A stretch of DNA of 64,000 nt, taken from the NCBI RefSeq assembly GCF_023101145.1, contig NZ_CP073714.1, positions 6,758,001 through 6,822,000 on the forward strand, written 5' to 3'. Shown here piece after piece: positions 63,293 through 64,000 of the stretch; positions within the stretch are counted from its first letter, which is position 1; every line of letters starts with the position of its first letter. The notes beneath the pieces were generated by a model. That model made no database searches. It was given only the letters and a program-made list of their open reading frames with translations, and had not been told where the DNA came from. Made by a program: the position numbers and the translations under genes. Origin of the DNA: Paenibacillus pabuli (lineage in GTDB: Bacteria > Bacillota > Bacilli > Paenibacillales > Paenibacillaceae).

Positions 63293-64000
63293 GGTATACC
63301 CCTTTCGTGCAAAACAGAATAGACCCCCTGCTGCCGCCGCGCGACACCATCGGATTGGATATGTATCCACTTGCCCGGGGGTGACAAACGATATAAATAA
63401 TATAAGATGAATCAACTCCAGGCTTGCCAAGGTTCCTCATGAAGCTGATTCGGTATTCAACCGGATCCGGTTATTAGAAATAAGCCGAATACCAAGCTTT
63501 ATGAATCATGTTCATGGTGCTGTGCCTGTCATTGATTATGATTAGCGATCATTCGTTGACAATTCCTCATCAGGACAATGATTCTCTTTGTATAAATTGT
63601 AACAGTTTGTAAGGGTCCCCGCAACACGCCACGGCACACTTCTTTGAACTTCCGAAGCCTCTCCGATGGAGTTTAAGTGCAAAAAATCATAGTCGTTAGC
63701 GGAAGCCTTAAATTATGCCGTTTCATTTTCCAGATAGATAAGCCATGTTAACGAGTTTTGGTGGTAAATTTGGATGAAAATCTCATTATAGAGAAAAAGA
63801 ATACATCTGAGAATTATATCAACCATGACATCTTCGTGCCTATGAAAATTTAATATATCCATAACACGGATCTGTCCCATTCCTACTATCTATTAGACGC
63901 AGCAGCATGGGAAATAGTTTCACAATCTTGCTACAGCGACTTTTTTTCCAGCCCCACTACGCACAAAAGAGCCCCATCCTATAAAGGTTGGAGGCTCTTG
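63293..64000. other. 708-bp region upstream of secA
   Basis: No gene longer than about 35 codons is convincing. It contains a perfect 14-bp palindrome AACCGGATCCGGTT (63459-63472) flanked by GGTATTC/GAATACC arms (63452-63493), and a terminator at the right edge. In Bacillales the next gene is usually hpf (raiA), which may lie just outside. Confidence 0.6.
63964..63999 (-). terminator. terminator of a minus-strand gene beyond the right edge
   Basis: Minus strand AAGAGCC pairs with GGCTCTT, with inner partly paired CCAACC/GGATGG and a TTTT tail. It implies an upstream gene ending just outside the window. Confidence 0.7.

Noticed and set aside
63512..63614. A 34-codon + strand ORF in the secA upstream region, with two Cys at its end
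   Set aside because: No RBS, no neighbouring context, and a length expected by chance in AT-rich DNA.

Overview
The window is chromosomal DNA of a Gram-positive, endospore-forming Firmicute, most probably Paenibacillus. The evidence is moderate GC content, strong AGGAGG-type ribosome binding sites, frequent TTG and GTG starts, and Bacillales-style gene neighbourhoods: pcrB-pcrA-ligA, ftsE-ftsX-M23-ctpB-minJ, yhbD-yhbE-yhbF, secA-prfB, uvrB-uvrA and an lnrJK/lnrLMN-like resistance system. Copper-amine-oxidase-type stalk domains on exported proteins also fit Paenibacillus. There are no rRNA or tRNA genes, prophage, insertion sequences or CRISPR. The species cannot be fixed from the window.

Layout, left to right. 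1-5.5 kb (-): pcrB, pcrA and ligA (ligA cut by the left edge). 5.7-10.3 kb (-): a GDPD-like lipoprotein or membrane enzyme, the dTDP-rhamnose genes rfbC-rfbB-rfbD, and galU. 10.4-20.6 kb (-): a SWIM-SNF2 helicase, a U32 peptidase-like (RlhA-like) protein, an exported stalk-domain protein, an HtrA-type protease and a small membrane protein. 21-26.5 kb (-): uvrA and uvrB, separated by a hairpin- and repeat-rich spacer, with a good sigma-A promoter and a LexA-type box upstream of uvrB. 26.6-28.3 kb (+): motA-motB. 28.4-34.2 kb: an ABC-2 exporter (lnrLMN-like, -) divergent from a histidine kinase/response regulator pair (lnrJK-like, +), plus a possible 29-residue Cys-rich ORF coupled to lnrN. 34.3-40.3 kb (-): a cell-division and envelope cluster, ftsE-ftsX, M23 hydrolase, ctpB, minJ. 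40.5-42 kb (+): a VanW/G5 protein, divergent from ftsE across a perfect WalR-type box. 42-45.8 kb (-): a DHA2 efflux pump and yhbDEF (two bactofilin-like proteins with their regulator-like partner). 46.1-46.9 kb (+): a FrmB/EstA-type esterase. 47-56.2 kb (-): a full argC-argJ-argB-argD-argF-argG-argH arginine pathway. 56.6-58 kb (+): cardiolipin synthase. 58.2-63.3 kb (-): a YitT-family protein, prfB with its programmed frameshift, and secA.

The least explained signal is a dispersed imperfect-palindromic repeat of about 130-230 bp, in five copies plus one remnant, always in the same orientation in this window and always intergenic: between pcrB and pcrA, beside lnrJ, twice inside the arg operon, and between prfB and secA. 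The copies share a hairpin core whose paired arms carry compensatory changes between copies, and one copy sits nested inside another. It behaves like an ERIC-type or MITE-type element, and I do not recognise it as a named family.

Functional themes: DNA repair and recombination (ligA, pcrA, uvrA, uvrB, SNF2), envelope synthesis and remodelling (rfb genes, galU, ftsEX, M23, ctpB, cls, vanW), motility (motAB, possibly the YhbEF bactofilins), stress and antibiotic export (lnr, DHA2 pump, htrA), arginine synthesis, and translation/secretion (prfB, secA).
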